64,000 nt of DNA. It comes from Pseudodesulfovibrio indicus. Lineage in GTDB: Bacteria; Desulfobacterota; Desulfovibrionia; Desulfovibrionales; Desulfovibrionaceae. Positions 38,293 to 46,721 of this stretch are shown here, piece after piece. Position numbers and translations under genes: made by a program. The stretch spans positions 3,887,486 through 3,951,485 of the forward strand of contig NZ_CP014206.1 of the NCBI RefSeq assembly GCF_001563225.1, read 5' to 3'. The notes beneath the pieces were generated by a model. It had not been told where the DNA came from, did not search any database, and saw only the letters and a list, made by a program, of their open reading frames with translations. The number at the start of each line of letters is the position of its first letter. Position 1 is the first letter of the stretch.

Positions 38293-39705
38293 TTACGGGC
38301 GTGCGCCTGTGGCGCGGGCCGCAGCGGCCGCCACGAACCGCTCCGCCCAGCCGGGAACGGCCAGGGCGTGGATGTGGTTGTAGCCCGCCCAGGTGTTGCG
38401 GTGCAGGAATCCGTCGCGGCCCAGCGCGCTGCCCTGCCCCCGGACCATGCGCAGACCGTGTTCGAGTTCTCCGGCGCGTTCGGACACGCACATGGAATAG
38501 TGGAACTCGTGGCCCAGCACGCGGGTACCTGCCGGGAAAAAGACCGTGTCCGCCACCACCTCGGCCTCGGTGTAGCCCAGCCCCTGGGGACGCGGGCAGA
38601 AGGAGGTGGTCAGCGGAAAGACCCCGGCCATGGCGTGGGACGCGTTGTCGATCTCGAGGCGCTCGCACAGGACCATGAACCCGCCGCACTCGGCGTAGAT
38701 GGGCAGCCCGGACTCGGCCAGGGCCCGCAGATGGTCCAGGACCGGCCGATTGGCCGCGATGCGCTCGGCAAAGACCTCGGGAAACCCCCCGCCCAGGTAC
38801 AGGCCGTCGACCTCCGGCCACGGTTCGGGATCGAGCAGGCTCAACCGGACCAGTTCCGCCCCGGCGTGCTCCAGGGCCTCCAGGTTCTCCGGGTAGTAGA
38901 ACCACAGGGCCGCGTCGTGCACGTAGCCGATGCGCGCCTTTCTTGCGGCGGGCTCGCCGGGAAATATGGGCGGCGGCGTGGGGCCGAAATCGGGCGCGGC
39001 CAGGGCCGCCCGTTCGATGCCCTCCAGGTCGAGCCACTCCGAGGCCAGGTCGGCCAGCGCGTCCAGATGGCCCGAGCCGTCGTATTCCTGGTCGGACATG
39101 AGGCCCATGTGCCGCTCCGGGATGGGGTTGCTGACCATCTTGGGGAGCATGCCGAGCACCGGGATGTCCGTGTGGGTCTCCATGGAGCGCCGCAGGACCG
39201 AGCGGTGACGTTCGCCCGCCGTGCGGTTGAGGATGACGCCCGCCAGGTTCAGCCCCGGCTCGAAACCGGCGCATCCCTGGACCACGGCCGCCACGGTGCG
39301 GGTCATCTTGGTGCAGTCGATGGCCAGGATCACCGGCGCGTCGAGCATCCGGGCCAGCTCCGCGCTGGAGCAGGAGCCGTGCTCGTCCATGCCGTCGAAC
39401 AGCCCCCGGTTGCCCTCGATGAGGCTCAGGTCGGCCCCGATGGACTTGTGGTGAAACACGGACCGAATGACGTCGCGGGAATGGAAATAGGGGTCCAGGT
39501 TGGAGCACGGCCGGGATGCGGCCAGGGAAAGCCACTGGGCGTCGATGTAGTCCGGCCCCTTCTTGAACGGGGCCACGACCCGCCCTGCGCGGCTGAACGC
39601 ACGGGCGCAGGCCAGGGAGACAATGGTCTTTCCGGTGCCGCCGGAGAGGCCGGCAAGGAGTATACGCGGGTCTGGATTGAACAAATTATTCAAGGGGCTA
39701 TTCAA
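38293..39705 (-). CDS. dsrN: CbiA-family siroheme/cobyrinate a,c-diamide synthase (dsrN position)
   Basis: 470-residue glutamine amidotransferase of the CbiA family: P-loop GLSGGTGKTIVSLACA, FKKGPDYIDAQWLS, IEGNRGLFDGMDEHG, and a class I amidotransferase triad region with Cys in YAECGGFMVLCE (near residue 340) and His in HEFHYS. In sulfate reducers the CbiA homologue beside dsrAB amidates siroheme to siroamide, the dissimilatory sulfite reductase cofactor; an alternative role in cobalamin synthesis cannot be excluded. It follows dsrD beyond a hairpin. Confidence 0.88.
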   Translation of the reverse strand: MNSPLNNLFNPDPRILLAGLSGGTGKTIVSLACARAFSRAGRVVAPFKKGPDYIDAQWLSLAASRPCSNLDPYFHSRDVIRSVFHHKSIGADLSLIEGNRGLFDGMDEHGSCSSAELARMLDAPVILAIDCTKMTRTVAAVVQGCAGFEPGLNLAGVILNRTAGERHRSVLRRSMETHTDIPVLGMLPKMVSNPIPERHMGLMSDQEYDGSGHLDALADLASEWLDLEGIERAALAAPDFGPTPPPIFPGEPAARKARIGYVHDAALWFYYPENLEALEHAGAELVRLSLLDPEPWPEVDGLYLGGGFPEVFAERIAANRPVLDHLRALAESGLPIYAECGGFMVLCERLEIDNASHAMAGVFPLTTSFCPRPQGLGYTEAEVVADTVFFPAGTRVLGHEFHYSMCVSERAGELEHGLRMVRGQGSALGRDGFLHRNTWAGYNHIHALAVPGWAERFVAAAAARATGARP

Positions 39706-39713
39706 CCAAGAAA

Positions 39714-39747
39714 GCCTTGCCCGACATCATGTGATGGGGGGCAAGGC
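39714..39747 (-). terminator. hairpin between dsrD and the cbiA/dsrN gene
   Basis: GCCTTGCCC (39714-39722) pairs with GGGCAAGGC (39739-39747) with an inner CATCA/TGATG pair; on the minus strand TTTCTT follows. It probably ends most dsrABD transcripts and lowers expression of the downstream gene. Confidence 0.6.
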
Positions 39748-39772
39748 CTCGAATGCCGAAAGAGGCGGAAGA

Positions 39773-40021
39773 CTAGGCTTCGCCCTCGGAAGCGGCCTGC
39801 TTGCCGACACCGGCCAGACCGTACATGGTGGTGGACCCGGAGGACCAGAACACCATCTTCTCTTCCTGAACCAGCTGGGTCAGGAGCTTTTTCACGTCGC
39901 GGCTCTTCTCATCCGGGAAAAGCTTGGTGAAGTCGTTGAAGTAGAACTTAGTCTTGCTGGCGGACTTCTCTTCGCAGAACTTGATGATTTCAGCTTTCGC
40001 AGCTGCGGGATCGAGTGCCAT
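39773..40021 (-). CDS. dsrD: DsrD, activator of dissimilatory sulfite reductase
   Basis: 82-residue winged-helix protein: MALDPAAAKAEIIKFCEEKS, FYFNDFTKLFPDEKSRDVKK, LLTQLVQEEKMVFWSSGSTT. DsrD is diagnostic of sulfate reducers and raises the rate of sulfite reduction by DsrAB. Start 40021 has AAGGAG just upstream. Third gene of the operon. Confidence 0.95.
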   Translation of the reverse strand: MALDPAAAKAEIIKFCEEKSASKTKFYFNDFTKLFPDEKSRDVKKLLTQLVQEEKMVFWSSGSTTMYGLAGVGKQAASEGEA

Positions 40022-40050
40022 GATGGACTCCTTATTTTTTTGGATAAAGC

Positions 40051-40077
40051 CGGGGTACGGCGAGACGCCGTACCCCG
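40051..40077 (-). other. 12-bp perfect hairpin between dsrB and dsrD
   Basis: CGGGGTACGGCG (40051-40062) and CGCCGTACCCCG (40066-40077) around AGA. No T run follows on the minus strand, so it is more likely an mRNA-stabilising or processing element than a terminator. Confidence 0.7.
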
Positions 40078-40091
40078 GTACTTTATTTATC

Positions 40092-41237
40092 TTACCACTT
40101 GAACTGAGTGGTCTGGCGCCAGGTGTAGTACGCCGGATCACGGAAGTCGTCGATCAGGTGCTCGGTGAAGGGCAGGTCGCATTTCTCGAAGAAACGCTCC
40201 CAACCGATGCGGTTGGCCCAGTCGCCCAGACGCTCGTACTTGTTGGCGTCGGCAGCGTAGGTGTCGAGGATCTTCTTGATCACCTTGGTCATCGTGGGCC
40301 AGCGAGGCGGCTCGTTGGGCACGTAGGGGACGACGACCTTGGAGAAGGCCGGCTTGGTGATGCGGTTGGAGATCTTGCCGCCAACCATGATGGCGATGCC
40401 GTCGCCCTCGCCGTCGGACAGCGGCAGGGAGGGACACATGGTGTAGCAGTTGCCGCAGAACATGCAGCGCTCTTCCTTAATGGCGACGGTCTTGTAGGTC
40501 TCGCCGTCGACTTCCACCTTGGAGGGACGGACTGCACCGGTGGGGCAGGCGGCCACGGCCAGGGGGATTTCGCACAGGTTGTCCAGGTACTTGTGGTCGA
40601 TCAGCGGCGGCTTGCGGTGGATACCGAGGATGGCGATATCGGAGCAGTGCACGGCGCCGCACATGTTCAGGCAGCAGGCCATGGAGATGCGCACCGGGGC
40701 GGGCAGCTTCATGTTGGTGAAGTCGTCGAAGACGACGTCCATGGTGGCCTTAACGGTACCGGAAGCGTCGGTCGCGGGGGTGTGGCAGTGGACCCAACCC
40801 TGGGTGTGAACGATGTTGGTCACACCGGCGCCGGTGCCGCCGACGGGGAACTTGTGGGCTCCGCCGGGGAACTTCTGGTCGTTCAGGTACTTTTTCAGTT
40901 CCTTGGCGGCCTCTTCGGTCTCCACCTGGAACTCGAGGTTGTTACGGGTGGTGAAACGGACGTAACCGCCGGAGAACTTGTCGGCGATGGCGCAGATTTC
41001 ACGCAGGTGAGTGACGGACATCAGGCGGGCGGTACCGGCGCGGACGGTGTAGGTCTTGTCGCCGGACTGGGCCACGTGCAGCAGGATGCCGGGCTCGATG
41101 ATCTCATGGTAGTCCCATTTACCAAAGTTAGCTTTGATAACCGGGGGCAGGTACTCGCCAAAGTGACGAGGGCCGATGTCGGAAACCCGACCTTCCATCG
41201 GTTTGTCGGGATTGTACCCAGAAGAAATAAAAGCCAT
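40092..41237 (-). CDS. dsrB: dissimilatory sulfite reductase beta subunit
   Basis: 381 residues. Siroheme/[4Fe-4S] cysteines in [20 protein letters not shown] and CPTGAV; the inserted ferredoxin domain has [20 protein letters not shown]. Starts [20 protein letters not shown]. With DsrA it forms the alpha2-beta2 enzyme that reduces sulfite by DsrC-bound trisulfide, the last step of sulfate respiration. Eighteen bases downstream of dsrA, GAGGAG upstream of the start. Confidence 0.98.
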   Translation of the reverse strand: MAFISSGYNPDKPMEGRVSDIGPRHFGEYLPPVIKANFGKWDYHEIIEPGILLHVAQSGDKTYTVRAGTARLMSVTHLREICAIADKFSGGYVRFTTRNNLEFQVETEEAAKELKKYLNDQKFPGGAHKFPVGGTGAGVTNIVHTQGWVHCHTPATDASGTVKATMDVVFDDFTNMKLPAPVRISMACCLNMCGAVHCSDIAILGIHRKPPLIDHKYLDNLCEIPLAVAACPTGAVRPSKVEVDGETYKTVAIKEERCMFCGNCYTMCPSLPLSDGEGDGIAIMVGGKISNRITKPAFSKVVVPYVPNEPPRWPTMTKVIKKILDTYAADANKYERLGDWANRIGWERFFEKCDLPFTEHLIDDFRDPAYYTWRQTTQFKW

Positions 41238-41255
41238 ATTGATACACTCCTCTTT

Positions 41256-42572
41256 TTAGCGCTGGTGGCGCTTGCGGAATTCGTTGATATCGCGATCCCA
41301 ACCGCCTTCGACGTCTTCGGCTTTCCAGAAGATGTAGGGGTTGTGGCGGGGCTCCTGAACCTGACGGGCGTCGACGGGAACGCCGGCGGCGTCGATCAGG
41401 GCGGCCATACCGAGGCGCTTCATGGTCTCACCGATGCGCTCGCGGTTCTTGCCTTCTTCCATCCACCAATCCCACACGTTCTCGATGATGTCCTTGATGG
41501 CCTGGTAGTCGTCGTCCTTGTTCACTTCGATGAACGGAACGAGCAGGGAGCCCATCTGGGGACCGTCGAGGATCGGGGCCTTGGCGCCGCACAGGATCGA
41601 ACAGCCGCGCTCGTCGCCGATGTGCAGGGCGCGAGGCATGGTGTTGATGCAGTGCATGCAGCGGACGCATTCCTTGTGGTCGATGGTCAGCTTGCCATCG
41701 TAGGAGATGCACTTGGAGGGACACAGGTCAACGACTTCCTTCTGGATGTCGAACTTGCCCCAGTCACGACCGGCGTGAGCACCGGCGTTGGGAGCGATTT
41801 CACCGCCGACGTAGGCGGCAACGGCTTCCTGATCGACCTTGATCGGGTCTTTCCAGGTGCCGATGAAGGACAGGTCGGAACGAGCGATGGCCGCAACGCA
41901 ACCGTTGGGGCAACCGTCGAACTTGAACTTGAACTTATAGGGGAACGCCGGGCGATGCAGCTCGTCCTGGTATTCCTGAGTCAGGTTGTAGCACAGCTCC
42001 TGGGAATCGTAGCAGGCGTACTCGCAGCGGGACATGCCGAGGCAGGTGGCGGGGGTACGCAGGTTCGAGCCGGAACCGCCGAGGTCGATTTCGAGACCGT
42101 GGGTCAGTTCCCAGAAGATCTCTTCGAGCTGGGGAGTGGTGGTGCCCAGGAACACGATGTCGCCGGTGGCGCCGTGCATGTTGGTCAGACCGGAACCACG
42201 GAGTTCCCAGATGTCCATCAGGCCGTTGAGCAGCTTGGTGTTGTACCACTTGCCGTTGGGCTGAGCCACGCGGACGGTGTGGAAGTGAGCAACGCCGGGG
42301 AACATCTGCGGCTGGTCGCAGTAACGGCCGATAACGCCGCCGCCGTAACCGAAGACGCCGACGATGCCGCCGTGCTTCCAGTGAGTCTCACCATCGGTGT
42401 AGGACATTTCCAGAACACCCAGCAAATCATCGGGACAGTCGACGGGGATCTGGTAATCCAGACCCTTCTCGTTCTTGGCTCGAGCGTCTGCCTCCTGTTT
42501 AATGTCGGATACGAAGCTGGGCCACGGGCCGCTTTCCAGCTGATCCAACAGAGGAGTCTTGTGTTTCGCCAT
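41256..42572 (-). CDS. dsrA: dissimilatory sulfite reductase alpha subunit
   Basis: 438 residues. Start 42572 (MAKHKTPLLDQLESG) is preferred over the codon 15 bases earlier because GGAGG is placed 8 bases upstream. Siroheme-Fe4S4 ligands lie in CLGMSRCEYACYDSQELC and CPNGCVAAIARS; the ferredoxin domain shows CPSKCISYDGKLTIDHKECV and RCMHCINTMP. Complete and of normal length. First gene of dsrABD. Confidence 0.98.
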   Translation of the reverse strand: MAKHKTPLLDQLESGPWPSFVSDIKQEADARAKNEKGLDYQIPVDCPDDLLGVLEMSYTDGETHWKHGGIVGVFGYGGGVIGRYCDQPQMFPGVAHFHTVRVAQPNGKWYNTKLLNGLMDIWELRGSGLTNMHGATGDIVFLGTTTPQLEEIFWELTHGLEIDLGGSGSNLRTPATCLGMSRCEYACYDSQELCYNLTQEYQDELHRPAFPYKFKFKFDGCPNGCVAAIARSDLSFIGTWKDPIKVDQEAVAAYVGGEIAPNAGAHAGRDWGKFDIQKEVVDLCPSKCISYDGKLTIDHKECVRCMHCINTMPRALHIGDERGCSILCGAKAPILDGPQMGSLLVPFIEVNKDDDYQAIKDIIENVWDWWMEEGKNRERIGETMKRLGMAALIDAAGVPVDARQVQEPRHNPYIFWKAEDVEGGWDRDINEFRKRHQR

Positions 42573-42701
42573 TCCCTTAACCTCCATTGTTTGATTAAGA
42601 TGTTGCCATCAACCATTATGCGCCCGGGCCGGCAAATGGTGAAAATCACCTGAAGCCAGAACGCCTTTCCTACGTAACGCAAGTACCTGGAATAGCGACA
42701 C

Positions 42702-42719
42702 TTGCGCCATTATTCACAA
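42702..42719 (-). promoter_or_regulatory. Rex-like operator downstream of the dsrA promoter
   Basis: TTGCGCCATTATTCACAA on the plus strand: the right half TTCACAA is identical to the Rex consensus half-site and the left half TTGCGCC keeps 4 of 7 positions of TTGTGAA around an AT-rich centre. It lies just after the predicted dsrA transcription start, suited for NADH-sensitive repression. Confidence 0.4.
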
Positions 42720-42735
42720 GGTATGCAGGGGTGAC

Positions 42736-42765
42736 AATGTACTGGACCCATCGGTTTTCTGTCAA
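42736..42765 (-). promoter_or_regulatory. dsrA promoter
   Basis: Minus strand: TTGACA (42765-42760), 18-base spacer, TACATT (42741-42736). The leader to the dsrA start would be about 155 bases. Confidence 0.65.
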
Positions 42766-42928
42766 CCGAAATATCCGAGAAACCATTGTCAATCCTCAAT
42801 TTGCGGACTCGACGGACACCCTGAATCCGGGGCCGTTTTGAGCCTCCGGTCTTGCCATTGAGGGGCTGCCGGAGTAACGGTCCTCAATCACAGGATATGG
42901 ACCGCATCAACCGTTACCGCAAAAGGGT

Positions 42929-43616
42929 ATGAGGAGCAACACAAACTTGCAAATACCAGACACCAACGAACCCGGCTGCAAGCGCTGCGGACAGTGCTGC
43001 CGAAACGGCGGCCCGGCGCTGCATACACAAGATTTGCCACTTATTCAGGACGGGACCATCCCCCTTGCCGACATCGTCACCCTGCGCGCCGGGGAACGGG
43101 TCTTCGACCAGCCCGCGCAGGACATCCGGCAGCTCGACAGGGAGATGCTCAAGATCAAGGGACGCGACGGCAGTTGGACCTGCCGCTATCTCAGCCCCGA
43201 GAGCAACACCTGCGGCGTTTACGCCACCCGCCCCGCCGAGTGCGAGGCGCTGTTCTGCCGCGACGTCGAGCCGCTCAAGGCCATGTACGACAAGGACCGG
43301 CTCACCCGCGCCGACCTGATCCCCGAGGGGCATCCCCTGGTCGAGCTCATGGCCGAGCACGACCGCCGCTGCGACCCCCGCGCGCCTGGAGGAGCTGGCC
43401 AAGGCCGCCCGCGAAGGCGACCGCGAGGCGGGCGAGGCCCTGCGCGAGATGGTCGCCTACGACCGCGAGGTGCGCCGCCTGGTGCCCGGCAAGACCGGCA
43501 TGGACCCGGAGATGCTCGACTTTCTCTTCGGGCGTCCGGTGCGCGTGCTGCTCGGCGGCATGCATGTCCGGGTCTACGAGACGGGCGACGCCATCCGCTT
43601 CAATTTCCAAGGCTAG
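42929..43616 (+). pseudogene. YkgJ-family cysteine-cluster protein, frameshifted at a C5 run
   Basis: The first ~150 residues are a YkgJ-type Fe-S/zinc cluster protein: GCKRCGQCCRNGGPALH, then WTCRYLSPESNTCGVYATRP and ECEALFCRDVEPL (cysteine pattern C-x2-C-x3-CC ... C ... C). After AEHDRRCDP the frame is lost, and the natural continuation (RLEELAKAAREGDREAGEAL ... GGMHVRVYETGDAIRFNFQG, stop 43614-43616) is in another frame. The break coincides with CCCCC at 43375-43379; one C fewer restores a single gene. A sequencing error is likely. Confidence 0.85.
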
Positions 43617-43626
43617 GAGGCCAGAC

Positions 43627-43881
43627 ATGAAGGACGATCGAGGCCACTACTACACTCCCTCCCTGCAACATCCCCAGGTGCGGATGTACGTGCGGGAAAA
43701 CGAGGGGGAGATCGAGTTCCGGCTCTACAATCCGGAGGAGCCGATCATCTGGGAGAAGCACCAATGGGTGCCCTACCCCGCCATTGAGATGGCGGCGGCC
43801 ATGTATCGGGAGAAGGGGACGGATCGCAATCCGCTGGCCCTTTATGATCTTGATATCGCTAAGAAACTCCTGGAAAGTTAG
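43627..43881 (+). CDS. conserved small protein of unknown function
   Basis: 84 residues: MKDDRGHYYTPSLQHPQVRM, then YVRENEGEIEFRLYN and HQWVPYPAIEMAAAMYRE. CTAGGAGG, including the stop codon of the ykgJ-like gene, serves as ribosome-binding site, so the two genes are coupled. No function can be named. Confidence 0.75.
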   Translation: MKDDRGHYYTPSLQHPQVRMYVRENEGEIEFRLYNPEEPIIWEKHQWVPYPAIEMAAAMYREKGTDRNPLALYDLDIAKKLLES

Positions 43882-43920
43882 GATGCATTTCGGAGCGCGG
43901 CTCCGGAAGGCCTTCGTAGA

Positions 43921-43949
43921 CGCCCGGCAGTGCCGGGCGTTTCTTTTTT
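43921..43949 (+). terminator. terminator after the 84-residue protein gene
   Basis: CGCCCGGC (43921-43928) / GCCGGGCG (43932-43939) around AGT, followed by TTTCTTTTTT. Confidence 0.85.
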
Positions 43950-44090
43950 GCGAATGGGACAATTTCCCGGATAAGGGGCGGTAAATCATGACGTTCCCCT
44001 ATTGTCTTGAAGGGGGAAATGTGTGCTTATGTGCACGCATCAGCGACAATAATTGTTTTCCCGGCATTCCCCGCCGGGAACTCCCCCCGA

Positions 44091-44125
44091 AAGGCTCCAA
44101 TCACCGCCATGGAGCCTTTCTTTTT
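44091..44125 (+). terminator. orphan terminator
   Basis: AAGGCTCCA (44091-44099) / TGGAGCCTT (44110-44118) followed by TCTTTTT. The sequence between 43982 and this hairpin encodes no convincing protein, so it may end a small RNA. Confidence 0.65.
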
Positions 44126-44526
44126 GGTCTTTGGAGGGAGGGGGGGAGAGGGGATGCGGGTGAAGAGAAAGAGGAGAGCCGTCGCTGGCGCTCCTCCATG
44201 TTTTTTTTGAGCCCTCCCGGCGGGGTTCTTTCTTTTCCGGGCGAAAAGAAAGAACCAAAGAAACGCCGGGGGGGTATCCCCGCCCGGAGTTTGGCCGCTG
44301 AGAATCCGATCCGCTCGGGGCGGCTCCATCTGATGAAAAGTAAAGTGCGAGCCTCCACGGGAACGCCCCTTTTAAGGGATACCGAGGAGCAACGTGAGCG
44401 GAGCCGCCGCCCCTTCGCGGTCGGCTTCTAGGCGTCCAGAACAGGGCTCGCTGCGTGCTGCTTGGCGGTACGAAGGGCGAAGGAAGAGGGGCCTTCGAAC
44501 GGGACTTCGGGGTAGGAGAGCCACTG

Positions 44527-44745
44527 TTTGAGGCTGCGCCTCAAAGGTGTTCCAGGGGAGGGCCTTCGTACGGTTTGACGGGGTATGAAAGCCGCTGTTG
44601 GGGCTGCGCCCCAAGGCGCTCCAGGGGAGGTCCGTTGGGCGAGGGTTGGGTGATGAGAGCCGCTGTTGGGGCTGCGCCCCAAGGCGCTCCAGGGTGCGAA
44701 GGGCGGAGGTTTGGAGGTGACGGCTGTTTGAGGCTGCGCCTCAAA
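44527..44745. repeat. cluster of four TGC-centred palindromes
   Basis: TTTGAGGCTGCGCCTCAAA at 44527-44545 and 44727-44745, and the variant TTGGGGCTGCGCCCCAA at 44598-44614 and 44666-44682. G/A changes in one arm are matched by C/T changes in the other, so the pairing is kept. Units are spaced about 60-70 bases with shared flanks (GCGCTCCAGG..., GAGAGCCGCTG). Confidence 0.85.
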
Positions 44746-45171
44746 GGCGCGAGAGGGGATGGTCTGGAGTTGAATCGGCCAGGGCGTGTTCCCCCTCTTT
44801 TGCCGTCCCTCTCGTGCGCGGAGATCATTGCCGCGCTCCTCCCTCTTCCGCCATCCCTCCCACGCTCGGACGGTCCCGGCCCGGAGAGCGGTCATTCGGA
44901 AACCGGGGCCTAGAGCCTGTTTCAAGCGCCGAAGCACAGCCCGACTGAGTCTGCCCCGGCAGACATGCCGTCAGGGCAGCGGGAGGCGCTTACAGGCTCT
45001 TGGCCACTGTTTCCGCGCCGCCGCACCGCAAGCGCACTTTTTGCTTACTTTTTGGGGCGCAAGCCAAAAAGTAAGGCGCTGTAAAAGCGCAAAACGACTT
45101 ATCGCGACAGGGGGTACATCAGACGCGGATGCGCGGACGTCATTACCGCGTTCCACCCTCCTCCGCCCCCC

Positions 45172-45603
45172 CTACCCCAAGGCACGACTGCATTTTGGAC
45201 AGACCCCTTCCAAATGAAGATCAATGTGGCTGATGGTCAAGCCTAGCGCGTTGGCCACGGCAGACTCATCGAAATGGAGCGTCTCGTTGGCGATGCAGCG
45301 AACCTCGCCGCAATTGGTGCAATGAAAGTGACTGTGACCGTCCCCCACGCAATACCGCAGGGCGCGCTCTCCGGCATTGATGCGGTTGACCGCGCCCCGC
45401 TCGGCCAGGAGGTCGAGGATGCGGTAGACCGTGACCCGGTTCAGGCGGTGTTCGCGGGTCGCCTCGGCGTGGACCTCGGCGGCGGTCACCGGGCCTTTGG
45501 CCGACGCCACGGCGGACCACACCAGGATGCGGTTCAGGGTCGGGTCGATGCCGGTCCGTTCCAGGAAATCGCGGGCGGCGTTGGGGGTTTCTCGAGGTTC
45601 CAT
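45172..45603 (-). CDS. zur: Fur-family regulator, probably Zur
   Basis: 143 residues. Winged helix (about 15-75: FLERTGIDPTLNRILVWSAV, LNRVTVYRILDLLAERGAVN), then a metal-binding C-terminal domain with HFHCTNCGEVRC, HIDLHLEGVCPKC (two CxxC pairs holding structural zinc). Ten bases downstream of the ZnuA-like gene in the same direction, which favours zinc (Zur) over iron sensing. Confidence 0.85.
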   Translation of the reverse strand: MEPRETPNAARDFLERTGIDPTLNRILVWSAVASAKGPVTAAEVHAEATREHRLNRVTVYRILDLLAERGAVNRINAGERALRYCVGDGHSHFHCTNCGEVRCIANETLHFDESAVANALGLTISHIDLHLEGVCPKCSRALG

Positions 45604-45612
45604 GGCTCCTCC

Positions 45613-46542
45613 TCAGCGCAGCGCCTTGCCGAACGCCTCGGCGGCGTGCAGCAGGTTGTCCTTCCAGTCCTCGGCCAGCGGGTCCAGGGGGACGACCGCG
45701 GCCTTGAGCTCCGAGGCGATGACCGCTGCGCTGCGCTGCGAGAACTGCGGCTGGACAAAGACTGCGGAGACGTGCAGCTCCCGGCCGTGCTCGATGATCT
45801 CGGCCAGGTGCCGGGGGCCGGGTTCGGAGCCGCCCGCCTCGATGGCCACCTGGGTCAGGCCGTAACGGTCCGCGAAATACCCCCACGACGGATGGAAGAC
45901 CAGGAAGGACCGTCTGTCCTCCGGCACGGCGGCCAGGGTCCGGGAGATGGTCGCGTGGAGCGTCTCCATGTCCTTGAGCAGCGCGGCCAGGTTGGCCTCG
46001 TACTCGGCGCGGTGGCCGGGGTCCACGGCGACCAGCCCGGCGCAGGTGTTGCGGGCTATGGTCTCGGCGCGCACCGGGTCGAGCCAGATGTGCGGATCGA
46101 GGATGCCGTGGTCATGATCCTGCTCGGCCTCATGGCCGTCGTGCATGTGTTCGTCATGCTCCTCGCCTTCTTCGTCGTGATGATGGGCGGCCATGGGAAT
46201 CTTGTCCACGCCCTGGTCGGCGCGCACGATGCGCATGGCGCGGTTGGCGTCGGCCAGCCTGGGCAGCCAGACCTCTTCCAGGTTGACGCCGATGGCGAAA
46301 TAGACCTGCGCCCCGGCCAGGGCCGTCATCTGGCGCGGCGAGGGCTCGTACATATGCGGGTTGGCCCCGGGCATGACCAGCACCTCCACGTCCACCAGGT
46401 CCCCGCCGATGCGCTCGACGAAATACTTCTGCGGCAGGATGGACACGAACGCCCTGACGCCGGCCAGCGCGGAGCCGGGCAGCACCATCATCAGCCCCAG
46501 GACCAGGGGCAACACCCTCCGAATCAAACTCGAAACCGCCAT
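45613..46542 (-). CDS. znuA: ZnuA-like zinc/metal ABC transporter binding protein
   Basis: 309 residues with a signal peptide (LVLGLMMVLPGSALAG). Metal ligands: His in GANPHMYEPSPRQM, a His/Asp/Glu-rich loop (HHHDEEGEEHDEHMHDGHEA, near 120-145) typical of ZnuA, DPHIWLDPVRAE, and FHPSWGYFADRYGL. Start 46542 has GGAGG eight bases upstream. It precedes the Zur-like gene, with a 17-bp palindrome in its promoter region. No ZnuB/ZnuC genes are in the window. Confidence 0.9.
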   Translation of the reverse strand: MAVSSLIRRVLPLVLGLMMVLPGSALAGVRAFVSILPQKYFVERIGGDLVDVEVLVMPGANPHMYEPSPRQMTALAGAQVYFAIGVNLEEVWLPRLADANRAMRIVRADQGVDKIPMAAHHHDEEGEEHDEHMHDGHEAEQDHDHGILDPHIWLDPVRAETIARNTCAGLVAVDPGHRAEYEANLAALLKDMETLHATISRTLAAVPEDRRSFLVFHPSWGYFADRYGLTQVAIEAGGSEPGPRHLAEIIEHGRELHVSAVFVQPQFSQRSAAVIASELKAAVVPLDPLAEDWKDNLLHAAEAFGKALR

Positions 46543-46589
46543 GACATCCACCTCCGAATACGTGGAATAATGTGTAACCTGTTTGCAGA

Positions 46590-46606
46590 ATGCAACACAG
46601 TTGCAT
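46590..46606 (-). promoter_or_regulatory. perfect palindrome, candidate Zur operator
   Basis: ATGCAACACAGTTGCAT: 7-bp arms around ACA. On the minus strand it follows TTGACA (46616-46611) and occupies the promoter spacer ahead of the znuA-like gene, where a bound repressor would block RNA polymerase. Confidence 0.6.
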
Positions 46607-46665
46607 CGACTGTCAACAGTCTTGGCGGCAGCGGCGCAACGAAACGCCCGTCGGCAAAATAGCGA

Positions 46666-46699
46666 GGCCCGGCCGGGAGACGATTCTCCCGGCCGGGCC
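46666..46699 (-). terminator. strong hairpin after the HbpS/GlcG-like gene
   Basis: GGCCCGGCCGGGAGA (46666-46680) and TCTCCCGGCCGGGCC (46685-46699), 15 perfect pairs around CGAT. The T run beyond it on the minus strand is weak (TATTTTG). Confidence 0.65.
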
Positions 46700-46721
46700 G
46701 TCGGGTGTTGTGCGGGGAGCG

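Larger units (their letters stand above)
42573..42928. other. divergent regulatory region, dsrA and ykgJ-like gene
   Basis: 356 bases without a gene. Carries the dsrA promoter (42736-42765, minus strand), a Rex-like site (42702-42719) and, toward 42929, the leader of the ykgJ-like gene. Confidence 0.7.
43882..45171. other. 1.3-kb non-coding region with terminators and repeat palindromes
   Basis: No supported protein gene. In order: terminator 43921-43949; a possible small-RNA stretch ending in the terminator at 44091-44125; a GGTTCTTTCTTTT/AAAAGAAAGAACC hairpin (about 44223-44256); a block repeated from 5.1 kb (44408-44505); four palindromes of the TGC family (44527-44745); GC-rich sequence and a CTTTTTGG... 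inverted segment near 45040-45075. The high repeat content and lack of codon structure argue against genes. Confidence 0.7.

Noticed and set aside
42780..42800. second TTGACA upstream of dsrA (minus strand 42792-42787)
   Set aside because: No -10 box at a suitable distance; the pair at 42765/42741 is better.
43988..44431. 147-codon frame in the 1.3-kb non-coding region
   Set aside because: Crosses a terminator and several hairpins; low-complexity Arg/Glu-rich translation, no ribosome-binding site.
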